NCBI GenBank assembly: GCA_965655465.1
Contig: CBFHGY010000001.1
Location: 1-64,000 of the forward strand
From: VMCP01 sp965655465
GTDB lineage: Bacteria; Bacteroidota; Bacteroidia; NS11-12g; UBA955
Length of the DNA stretch: 64,000 bases
Direction: 5' to 3'
The position numbers were made by a program, and so were the translations under genes. A model generated the notes under the pieces. It worked only from the letters and a program-made list of their open reading frames with translations. It was not told the DNA's origin and did not search any database. Within the stretch, counting starts at the first letter, position 1. Each line of letters starts with the position of its first letter. Shown here piece by piece: positions 42,420-51,300 of this stretch.

Positions 42420-43787
42420 TTGAAAAAGAGCCCATCACATATCGACACGCAGCTGAAAGGAATGTTTGAAACATTCCAGCCTCCAGTACCCTTTCAATTT
42501 GAAGCGGTATCTGAGCGCTTGGATGCTCAAAAAAGCCGCCGTCGGGTAGTTTTATGGTCCTCAGTGGCCGCAGTTGTCTTCACCGCAGTATCAGGCCTGA
42601 TGTTCCTCAAGCCTGATACCGCCCGGGTGAATAATTCAAGTTCTGCAACTCTTTTACGTACCTCCGAGTCTCAGGATTCTCATAATAATATACATTCCCA
42701 TTCTTCCTCAGTTCAAACCCAATCTGAAAATGCAAAAACTGAAAGCAATCAATCAGAGGTTAATGCGAACCGTGTTAATACACCCTTAGGTACTCATTCA
42801 ACCGGAAAAACCACCACTTCTCAAACGCCCTTGATGAATGTGAACCCAGAGGGTACAATACTTAATAATTCAAATCCGATCCCTTCGAGTACTGCAGTAA
42901 GTGCCGAGAATGATATATACAATCAAAATGTCGAATCGCTCGCGCTAGCAACCGATTTAACGAATCATGTTGCTTTCGATTTCGTCGGAAGAACATTACA
43001 AAACATGCCGATTTCGTTCGGAGAATTTTTACAGTTGCCGGTTCGTATCCCTTCGCCTCAATCGCCAATACAGCCCTTGTCAAGCTGGGCCTTTGAGGTG
43101 GGTTACGATCAAAATCAAACGGCAATGTCGTACCAAATTTCCCCCGGACGTGAACAATACGTACATAAAAATTATCTAAATCGCATGCGCAACGGCGAAT
43201 TTGCTCTGAATGCACCGCAATTGCAAGCATCTTTAAAATATTACTTCAATTCTCATTGGTCGGTTTCTATGGGGCTTGGTTTTGCACAAACCCGGACCTT
43301 ACAGCAATTCGACTTCAGAGACAGTGTGCCTTTTAGTGTGTCTCAGGGTTACGAAGCCGATGCTCTGGGGAATTTTCCAATTTTTGGATACCTCGGTTTG
43401 GGTCAACGAGTGCAATACGAAGGCACACAAACCCTACAAATGTTGAGTATCCCAATGGCTATTGCCTATCAATATCCCTTGAACCGTTTTTGGTCACTTT
43501 CTTCTGAAATAAGCACCCGATATAATCGAGTGATTGCTACACAAGGCAAAACCTTGAATTACCACGACCTGAGTCTCTTGGATGCCGGAAATGAAATTTA
43601 CCGTGGAAGTATTTGGTCAGCTCGATTCAGTGCTGGCGCAGAATACCGTTTTTCGAGAAATCAATATTTGGGACTGAGGGTGAATACCCAAGGAGCGTTT
43701 ACCCCATTGTACAAGGCAGATGCATCGGTTCAAAATCGAGGCTGGTCATTGGGAATGTCTGTTTTTTATACACTTAAACTGTTTTAA
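42420..43787 (+). CDS. Single-helix membrane protein fused to an outer-membrane-type barrel; possible sigma regulator
   Basis: 455 residues from a TTG. Residues 1-41 are cytoplasmic-looking and charged (MKKSPSHIDTQLKGMFETFQ). One membrane helix follows at about 42-63 (VVLWSSVAAVVFTAVSGLMF). A Ser/Thr/Asn/Gln-rich linker covers about 64-170. From about 205 to 455 an alternating-strand barrel-like domain runs (WAFEVGYDQNQTAMSYQ, FSAGAEYRFSRNQYLGLRV) and ends TLKLF. There is no cleavable signal peptide. It is coded with the ECF sigma factor, as anti-sigma factors are. Related two-gene units occur in Bacteroidota genomes, but I know of no assigned function. Confidence 0.75.
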   Translation: MKKSPSHIDTQLKGMFETFQPPVPFQFEAVSERLDAQKSRRRVVLWSSVAAVVFTAVSGLMFLKPDTARVNNSSSATLLRTSESQDSHNNIHSHSSSVQTQSENAKTESNQSEVNANRVNTPLGTHSTGKTTTSQTPLMNVNPEGTILNNSNPIPSSTAVSAENDIYNQNVESLALATDLTNHVAFDFVGRTLQNMPISFGEFLQLPVRIPSPQSPIQPLSSWAFEVGYDQNQTAMSYQISPGREQYVHKNYLNRMRNGEFALNAPQLQASLKYYFNSHWSVSMGLGFAQTRTLQQFDFRDSVPFSVSQGYEADALGNFPIFGYLGLGQRVQYEGTQTLQMLSIPMAIAYQYPLNRFWSLSSEISTRYNRVIATQGKTLNYHDLSLLDAGNEIYRGSIWSARFSAGAEYRFSRNQYLGLRVNTQGAFTPLYKADASVQNRGWSLGMSVFYTLKLF

Positions 43788-43814
43788 GGTGACGTATTTA
43801 TCAAACATATCGGC

Positions 43815-43822
43815 TAACTTTG
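43815..43822 (+). promoter_or_regulatory. -7 box (TAACTTTG) of the T9SS propeller gene, 5 nt from the ATG
   Basis: Exact TAnnTTTG; bases 43823-43827 separate it from the ATG at 43828. Confidence 0.6.
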
Positions 43823-43827
43823 GTTTC

Positions 43828-46269
43828 ATGAAAAGGGTGTATGCATTTATTGGAGTCATGCTAAGTTTGACGGCATTAAATGCGCAAGTTTTGCAACCTT
43901 TAGGTACGGGTTTGCCCGGAAGGGTAGTGGCCTCTTATGCCAGTAATGAAGCTTTTTATGCCCTATATGAAGCGGTAGAAACGCCAGCTCTAAACGATTA
44001 TAATCTTGCCAAATGGGATGGAGTAACCTGGTCGGTTTTTCCAGGTCTGGAAACCCCTCAACCGATAATTCCAACAGAAGGAACTTATAATTTTCATTCC
44101 ATAGCTGCATACAAAGGTGAAATCTTTGTAGGAGCTTATATAGCAAATGCCTCTAAGGATGCGGAAATTCCTGTAACCCATTTGTATAAATGGTCCAGCG
44201 CTCAACATCAATGGGTGCCTGAAACAGGCGTAGTAGATACCCGGAATAATGGAATTATTAGCATGACCGTTTTTGACGATCGTTTGATAATTGCAGGTAA
44301 ATTCCAATCCACTGTTAATGGAAATTCTGTTCAAAATATTGCTGCCTATGACGGTACTGAGTGGACGTATCTAGGAACCAATAATTTAGATCAAGGTGCC
44401 AATGGAACAATCCGTTCTTTAATGGTTGTAAAAGATCGCTTGTATATTGCTGGAGATTTTGACCGCTTTGCGGGTGATTTAACCGGGAACATTGCCTATT
44501 ACACCGCCTCTAATGGGGGATGGGGGGGAATCGGAAGTCCTTTCGCGGGTGAAATATTAGAATTGGCCTCTTTTGGAGATCAATTGGCCGCATTGGGCAA
44601 AAACAGTCAAGGAGTAAACGAGGTGAGAACCTTTAACGTAAATTGGTCTAGTCCCATAAGTTTTGATTCTTTCAGTGTTGCTAAAGCTGTGAGTATAGCG
44701 GGTTTATCCGATTATTTATTAATTGGAGGCGATTTCGTTAAAAACGGTTCTGGTTCTTCGTTATTAAGAGTTCAAAATAATACCATAAGTTTTACGGGAA
44801 ACCGATTAACTGGCAATTTTAAATTAGGACAAAGAGGTAGTGGTGCATTTGTTTGGGGTGATTTCTTAGAGCAAAATACCGATATTCGATATTTCTCAAG
44901 CTTGGAATTTGCTACCGGTAATTTGAACGGTGATTTGTTTTACGATTTAAACAATAATTGTACAAAAGACGATGGTGAAATTGGAATTCCTCAAGCTATT
45001 GTAAGGCTTATCAACAAGCAAAGCGGCAATTCGTATTTTGCGGTTACCGATAAAACGGGTCATTTCTCTAGTGGTTTGCCTGAAGGAGAGTATCAGATAG
45101 AGTTTGTTTCTAAACGTCACATGAGTACTATGTGCAAATCTAATTATGCCACTCAAATTAGAAATGGGCGCTATTCCCAAGTTAGCTTAGGTGAATATAT
45201 GGATCCTGCCACTGCCGATGTTGAAGTGCAGTTGAGACCCATATACCCTGATGATTTGAAAGCGGGAGATACGGTTTATGCTGTTTTGTTTGTGCAAAAT
45301 CATGGTGCGAATACAGTTAAAAATGGCACAATTCACCTTACACATGATCTGCCTTTGTCTGATTTCTATAGTGAGCCTGCTGCGGATGATTATAACGGAA
45401 TTTCTGCTATATATACGCTTGCAGAACTCAATCCCTTTGAAAGTCGTTCCATTTTGGTGCGGTTAAGAATGCCCTTCTCTGCTACAGATTCTGATTTATA
45501 TAAATTGGAAGTAAAAACCGGTTCCTTGCTAACTTTAGGCGATGCCACACCTACCGACAATACCCAAACCAGGGAGTTGTCTATAGGAAAAAGAAGTAAT
45601 GGCGGAGCGGCAGTCGTAAAAAATAGCGACTTAGGGATTCAAATTCCGCAAAATGTGCGTCGTTGGACCTATACCGTAGATTTTAAGAATACCAGCAGTC
45701 AAACGGTTAACAAAGCCGTTCTGATTGACACCCTAGATAATTCATTGCCCATGCAGCGTGTTGTTTTGAATTCCTTTTATCCTACAAAAGCTCAATACAG
45801 TGTGCAACAAGGGCGGATTTTGGTTGTGAGTTTCGATCCGGCAAATCTTAAAACTCTCGAAGCAAATGCTGCCGCAGCGGGTGGCTGGGTTCAATACAGT
45901 ATCGATTTATACCAAGATTTACCTATTAATGCGCAAATCGATAATACGGCATTCATGAATTTTGATTCCCGTTGGAGTGCCAAATCAGATAATTGTAAGG
46001 TTACGGTAATTCAAGGTAATTCTCAAATCGATCGCATCCAAAAGCAAGGATTGCATATTTATCCCAACCCTTCGGATGCAGAATTTACGGTGAATTGGCT
46101 TCCCGAAGAAATAGGAAGTGTATGGGTGGTGTTGAATACCTTAGGTCAATCCATGAAATCTGGAATTATTAAGTCTAAAACGGAATTGCTAGATTTAAGA
46201 AACCTACCAGAAGGGGTATATATGCTTCAAACCCAAGGAACGACAACGAGCCTTTTAATTAATCGCTAA
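43828..46269 (+). CDS. Large T9SS type A secreted protein (propeller-like repeats, SdrD-B-like and DUF11-like domains)
   Basis: 813 residues from the ATG at 43828, after the -7 box; the frame to 43720 overlaps the barrel gene. After a signal peptide (ending LNAQ) come repeats of a delta-60/kelch-like kind (about 30-350: FHSIAAYKGEIFVGAYI, VFDDRLIIAGKFQ, VVKDRLYIAGDFD). Then an SdrD-B-like module (GDLFYDLNNNCTKDDGEIGI) and a DUF11-like module (YAVLFVQNHGANTVKNGTI) precede a second such module. The end is a T9SS type A sorting domain (LHIYPNPSDAEFTV, LPEGVYMLQ). Probably a surface or released adhesin-like protein. Its last 11 bp overlap convergent meaB. Confidence 0.82.
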   Translation: MKRVYAFIGVMLSLTALNAQVLQPLGTGLPGRVVASYASNEAFYALYEAVETPALNDYNLAKWDGVTWSVFPGLETPQPIIPTEGTYNFHSIAAYKGEIFVGAYIANASKDAEIPVTHLYKWSSAQHQWVPETGVVDTRNNGIISMTVFDDRLIIAGKFQSTVNGNSVQNIAAYDGTEWTYLGTNNLDQGANGTIRSLMVVKDRLYIAGDFDRFAGDLTGNIAYYTASNGGWGGIGSPFAGEILELASFGDQLAALGKNSQGVNEVRTFNVNWSSPISFDSFSVAKAVSIAGLSDYLLIGGDFVKNGSGSSLLRVQNNTISFTGNRLTGNFKLGQRGSGAFVWGDFLEQNTDIRYFSSLEFATGNLNGDLFYDLNNNCTKDDGEIGIPQAIVRLINKQSGNSYFAVTDKTGHFSSGLPEGEYQIEFVSKRHMSTMCKSNYATQIRNGRYSQVSLGEYMDPATADVEVQLRPIYPDDLKAGDTVYAVLFVQNHGANTVKNGTIHLTHDLPLSDFYSEPAADDYNGISAIYTLAELNPFESRSILVRLRMPFSATDSDLYKLEVKTGSLLTLGDATPTDNTQTRELSIGKRSNGGAAVVKNSDLGIQIPQNVRRWTYTVDFKNTSSQTVNKAVLIDTLDNSLPMQRVVLNSFYPTKAQYSVQQGRILVVSFDPANLKTLEANAAAAGGWVQYSIDLYQDLPINAQIDNTAFMNFDSRWSAKSDNCKVTVIQGNSQIDRIQKQGLHIYPNPSDAEFTVNWLPEEIGSVWVVLNTLGQSMKSGIIKSKTELLDLRNLPEGVYMLQTQGTTTSLLINR

Positions 46270-47269
46270 ATCGGCGAAAATAGGGCTCGATAAATGAAAA
46301 TAGATTCAATTCAGGATCTGCTTCCAACGCCAATTTTACATCCTCCTTTATAGACGATAAAGCGATATCTCGCATGCGGTAATCTTGAATCATTGCATAC
46401 GCTTTTTCAGCAAACAATTGGAGATGCCTGTCTTTGCTTTTATTGAAATTTTCATGGGCATGAATGGCATCGGATAAGCCCTCTATACCCAGTTCATGGG
46501 TGGCTTGTGTAAGTATAACTGGATTTTCCCAATCGGATTTTGCGCGATTGTGTGAAAGTTTACGCAGGTGGGAAGCGAAAGATTCCGCTCCATCACGGTC
46601 CGATTTATTAACTACGAAAATATCAGCAATTTCCATAATTCCGCTTTTCAAGGTTTGGATTTCATCGCCACTTTCAGGAACGGAAACCACTATAGTAGTA
46701 TCGGCAATGCCTGCGATTTCTACTTCACTCTGACCTACCCCTACGGTTTCAATTAATACGTAATCGTATGGAGCATGCTTTAAAACGTGTACCATTTCAA
46801 TAATGTGTGCAGATAAACCGCCTAAAGAGCCTCGAGAAGATACACTGCGTATAAATACACCCTCGTTTAAAAATAGGGACTGCATGCGCAGTCTATCACC
46901 CAATAATGACCCAAAATTAAAAACAGAACTGGGATCTACAGCTAAGATGGCAACGTTTTTGCCCTGTTTTTGCCAATGCATCACCAAAGCATTTACTAAG
47001 GTGCTTTTTCCAGCCCCTGGAGGTCCGGTAATTCCTACAACATGGGTATTGCCTTTGAGGTTTTTAAGTAATTCAAGTGCTTGGGGATGTTGGTTTTCAA
47101 CCCAAGAAAGGGCTCTAGCGATATGCCTTTGGTTGCCTTTTTGGATTTCTTCAACATTNNNNNNNNNNNNNNNNNNNNNNNNNNNNNNNNNNNNNNNNNN
47201 NNNNNNNNNNNNNNNNNNNNNNNNNNNNNNNNNNNNNNNNNNNNNNNNNNNNNNNNNCGGTTGTAGCAT
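46259..47269 (-). CDS. meaB: MeaB/ArgK-family methylmalonyl-CoA mutase chaperone GTPase (interrupted by assembly gap)
   Basis: About 336 codons if the gap is exact. Known residues show Walker A GITGPPGAGKSTLV, ILAVDPSSVFNFGSLLGDR, the switch region ETVGVGQSEVEIAG and FVVNKSDRDGAE (NKxD). MeaB protects and reloads B12-dependent methylmalonyl-CoA mutase. The first residues (ATG at 47269, MLQP) are joined to the rest only through 99 Ns, so the true N-terminus is unproved. The mutase genes are not in the window. Confidence 0.88.
   Translation of the reverse strand: MLQPXXXXXXXXXXXXXXXXXXXXXXXXXXXXXXXXXNVEEIQKGNQRHIARALSWVENQHPQALELLKNLKGNTHVVGITGPPGAGKSTLVNALVMHWQKQGKNVAILAVDPSSVFNFGSLLGDRLRMQSLFLNEGVFIRSVSSRGSLGGLSAHIIEMVHVLKHAPYDYVLIETVGVGQSEVEIAGIADTTIVVSVPESGDEIQTLKSGIMEIADIFVVNKSDRDGAESFASHLRKLSHNRAKSDWENPVILTQATHELGIEGLSDAIHAHENFNKSKDRHLQLFAEKAYAMIQDYRMRDIALSSIKEDVKLALEADPELNLFSFIEPYFRRFSD
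47159..47257. other. Assembly gap (99 Ns)
   Basis: A run of undetermined bases within the 5' part of meaB. Its length is a multiple of three, so the frame reads through, but the length may be only an estimate. Confidence 0.99.
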
Positions 47270-47285
47270 GTTTCAAAGTTAGGAA

Positions 47286-48302
47286 TTAGGCTCGAGTATA
47301 TGGCAATGAATTCATCTGCATGTAGGTGCCTTGTTGGCCTAGATACCAGCCTGCCTGTGCAATCATGGCTGCATTGTCGGTACAATATTCGAATGAGGGT
47401 ATATATGCCTCTAGGTTTCTATTCGCCGCTAGTTGGCTAAACTGATTGCGCAGAGATCCATTAGCGGAAACCCCACCCACCAATCCAATGGACTTTGCAG
47501 GATAGTTTTTTAGGGCATTTTTGAGTCGCTTCAACAACATTTGTATCAACGCATCTTGATACGAAGCGCAAATATCTGCCTTGTATAGATCAATGAAATC
47601 GGATTGTGCTTGTTGTCCTTTTCTCAGAAAATACAATAAAGAAGTTTTGATTCCCGAAAAGGAAAATGATAGGGGTTCTGTTTGGCTATCTGGAAATGAA
47701 TGAAATTTGGGATCTCCTGTTTCGGCCCAGCGAGATACTTCGGGTCCACCTGGATAACCCATGCCCATTATTTTTGCCCCTTTATCAAAGGCTTCACCAA
47801 CTGCATCATCGATAGTTTGACCGATGATTTCATAATTTCCAGCAGCGCTTACCCAAATTAATTGGGTATGTCCGCCACTAACCAAAAGGGTAATCATCGG
47901 AAATTTTACCTCATGTTCGATGTATAAGGCTGCTATATGTGCATGTAAATGATTCACACCGATGAGGGGTTTGTTTAAGGCTAGGGACAGGCCTTTTGCG
48001 GTATTAACCCCCACTATTAAAGACCCCATCAGTCCGGGGCCTTGAGTAACTGCAATAGCATCTACATCCGTTAGTGCTTTGCCCGCTTGATCCAAGGCCT
48101 CTGTAATTACCGGAATGATGTGACTTTGGTGGGCTCTTGAAGCCAATTCTGGAACAACCCCTCCATATTTTCGATGAACATCTTGCGAAGCCGTAATATT
48201 CGATACGATTTCCCCGTTGGTTAATACAGCAGCGGATGTATCATCGCAGCTGCTCTCTATGCCCAATATAGTGGAGTTATGGCTTAGGGGTGGATTGCTC
48301 AT
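47286..48302 (-). CDS. tsaD: tRNA N6-adenosine threonylcarbamoyltransferase
   Basis: 338 residues. TsaD transfers the threonylcarbamoyl group to A37 of tRNAs decoding ANN codons, together with TsaB and TsaE. Motifs are ILGIESSCDDTSAAV, the metal-binding VNHLHAHIAALYIEHE, LVSGGHTQLI and GGVSANGSLR. It is divergent from the TamB-like gene, and mtaB (22 kb) modifies the same nucleoside later. A TATTTTTG box lies 43 nt before its ATG inside the divergent gene. Confidence 0.95.
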   Translation of the reverse strand: MSNPPLSHNSTILGIESSCDDTSAAVLTNGEIVSNITASQDVHRKYGGVVPELASRAHQSHIIPVITEALDQAGKALTDVDAIAVTQGPGLMGSLIVGVNTAKGLSLALNKPLIGVNHLHAHIAALYIEHEVKFPMITLLVSGGHTQLIWVSAAGNYEIIGQTIDDAVGEAFDKGAKIMGMGYPGGPEVSRWAETGDPKFHSFPDSQTEPLSFSFSGIKTSLLYFLRKGQQAQSDFIDLYKADICASYQDALIQMLLKRLKNALKNYPAKSIGLVGGVSANGSLRNQFSQLAANRNLEAYIPSFEYCTDNAAMIAQAGWYLGQQGTYMQMNSLPYTRA

Positions 48303-48315
48303 GTGTTAGAAGTAC

Positions 48316-48323
48316 TACCTTTG
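48316..48323 (+). promoter_or_regulatory. -7 box (TACCTTTG) of the TamB-like gene, 6 nt before a TTG start
   Basis: Exact TAnnTTTG. It lies after the GTG at 48303 and ends 6 nt before the in-frame TTG at 48330. Confidence 0.55.
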
Positions 48324-48329
48324 TTTGTT

Positions 48330-51300
48330 TTGAAGAAGAGACGCTCAAAAATACGGAAGATTCTCCTGAGAACACTGCTTTTTGTGGTGTTCTTTTCTAG
48401 TATTTTGGCTGTTTTAACCCGCAATAAATGGGTGCAAACCCAACTCGCACAGTACGCAGTATCACAAATAAAGGCCCAACTGGGCGTAGAAGTAGAAATT
48501 AAAGCTGTAGAAATCGACTTTTTAAGAAATTTCCATTTAGAGGGAATTTTAATGCGCGATTTACATCAAGATACACTGCTTCATATAACGGTACTAAATG
48601 TATGTCTTTCCAATTGGAATCTCAAAGACAATGCCTATACGCTTACACAAACAGAGTTATTTAAACCCTTTGTTAGGATGGGACAATACGAGGGAGATTC
48701 CCTGCTCAATTACGAAGAAATATTTGCCCGATTACCCAAAGACACAAGCAACACTAAGCCCTTGAAATTGCAACTTAACGGCATACAAATTCACCAAGGT
48801 GGCTTTGTGTTTTTTGATGGTGAACATGCCCAAAATAGGTCCGTCTTAGGCGAATTTAATCCGAGTTATTTGCGCTACTCGCGAATAAATGCCCGCATAG
48901 ACTCAGGAACCTTGAATTACGACGGTTCCTTGTTATTCGGTGTGGATGCTTTTGAAGCGTATGACAGGAGCGGAGATTTCATTTCAAATATTACGGGAGA
49001 TTTACGCATTAATAGAGCAAATATCGCCCTATCCAAAATGTACATTAAAACTGGGGAAACCGAGTTAAAAGGAAGGTTCTCAATAAAAGAAGATCCCAAA
49101 AGGAAAGGAAGTTATTTTGATCGATTCGTATATAGCTTAAATGTTAAAGATTCTCGAATTCGATTAAGTGATTTGGGTTCCTATGCACCTTATCTGAAAA
49201 GGCATAGTTTAACCCTTGATTTAGAGGCTCAAATGCAAGGAGTATTATCGGATTTTCGTGTGCAAAAATTATTGGCTAAAACCCAAAATGGAAGCCGATT
49301 AAATCTCACATACCAAATGAGAAACTTACCGAACTTAAAAGACTTTTTCCAAACGGTGAAATTCAACAATTCCTACATTGCGCAAGCAGATGTGCAAGAA
49401 ATGTTTAAAGTAGAATCATGGCGAACAAATCTTTTACCTTTAGGCAATGTGAATCTTAATTTGAATTGTGAAATCCCCCTTGATCGGTATTCTCAAAAAG
49501 GGAACATGCAAAGTGCGGCAGGAAATTTTAATGGATCCTTTGAAATCGATTATTCACAATTAGATTCCATTCTGCCGTTCACATGTACAGGTGAAGTTTT
49601 GAATTTAAGGAGTTCTTTATGGGGCGATTCAAGCCAGAAATTTGATCGTATCAGTGGAAAAATAAAGGTACAAGGAGATCGGTTTGATTCTAGTTTGAAT
49701 TCACAATTCGAATTTCAGAAAATGTCAGCCTATATCAATAATAAATTCGTTAGTGATATTTCGATTTCCGGTTGGTCAGATAAGGGTGATTTGGAGGCTC
49801 AAATTTTAGCTGAAAACGAAAAATTAAAGTTGGGATTATCTTTAGATTGGTCGCGATTTTTTACCCCAAATCGGGAAATCAATATAAAAGGGAAAATAGC
49901 TAAAATTGATTTATTTGGATTGGGATTTGATACGGTACGACATCAAATAAGTGGAGACATAAATTTGAAATTAATTGGGCAGGATATCGATGATTATCGC
50001 GGAAGCCTCAGTATTGATTATGCCCGTTTTGATAGAGGGAAAACGGAATTTCAATTGCAGCATCAAATTATCACCCGTCCGGATAAAGAAATGTTAGGAT
50101 TTAAAGGCGATTGGCTTGATGGGAATATTACGGGACCCCTACAATTATCCAATACAGCATTATGGTTAAAACAAATCGCCAACAGTATTGCCCCCGAACG
50201 TTTTCCCCCCGTAGAAGAACGTTTAAACGATTCCGTTTATATCGATTTGACCGTACCCCAAACGGCATGGATTGAAGAATTTGTGGTGCCAGGGTTGTAT
50301 TTGGGTCCGCTTCGTATAAACGGACATTATTTCGCCAATCAAAACACGTTTAATCTAAAAATGGGACCATTTTCCCTTGAATATGGTCGTGTTTATATGG
50401 AGAAGGCGCAATTCACTATGGAAAAGCCGAGGAAAAATGGTTTTGTAAAATCGCAATTTAAAACCAATTACATCCTCGTTGAAAATACTCTTTACGATAC
50501 TTTTGGATTGTCGGTAGAAGTTGCGAATGGGGGATTTCAAGTGTCGACACGATTGCACGATAAATCCGATCGCTATTCCTTTAGGATGAAAGGAAATGGT
50601 GCCATCCACGCCCAAACCAGCAATCTGTACTTCCAAGAAACCCAATTGAAAATATGGGATCAGGTATGGAAACTCGACCGCGAAGCTCGGATATCCTTTA
50701 ATCCTGATAATTGGGAGATTAATCATTTTTTCTTGGCGGATGCCGATCACTTTTTAGAAGTTTCAGGAGTTGTCAGTGCTTTGGATTCGGATACTTTGCA
50801 CGTTGATTTTGGTAATTTCACTCCCAAGGTGCTGATGCCATTTTTCCCAAGAAATAGTTTCGATAGCTTGAAGTTTAGATCTAATGGTAATATCGCTTTG
50901 TGCGCAGTTCGCGGCGATATGCAGTTTTTTGGCAACATTGGACTCAATAAAATTTCCTATATGAAACAGGATTTTGGAAGTGCTAATTTGGCGGTTAAAC
51001 AAACGGAATCTGAAGGCAAAGTTCGCTTAGAAGTAGATTTGCGTTCTGGCCCCCTTTCCAATACCCGTTTCAACGGTGATATCGCATTTCAAAAAGGAAG
51101 AGATCCCCAATTAAATATTTTGGGAAACATACCCAATGGGTCCAGCTTGGATTTTTTAAAACCTTTCCTAGATGGGGTTTTAACGATTTCAAATGGTCAA
51201 TTTGGGGCCGATTTGCGCATTTCCGGGTCTTTGTATAAACCCAAAATGCAAGGATTGCTCAAAACCAATGAATTTAAAGTGGGGGTTGATTATTTAGGAA

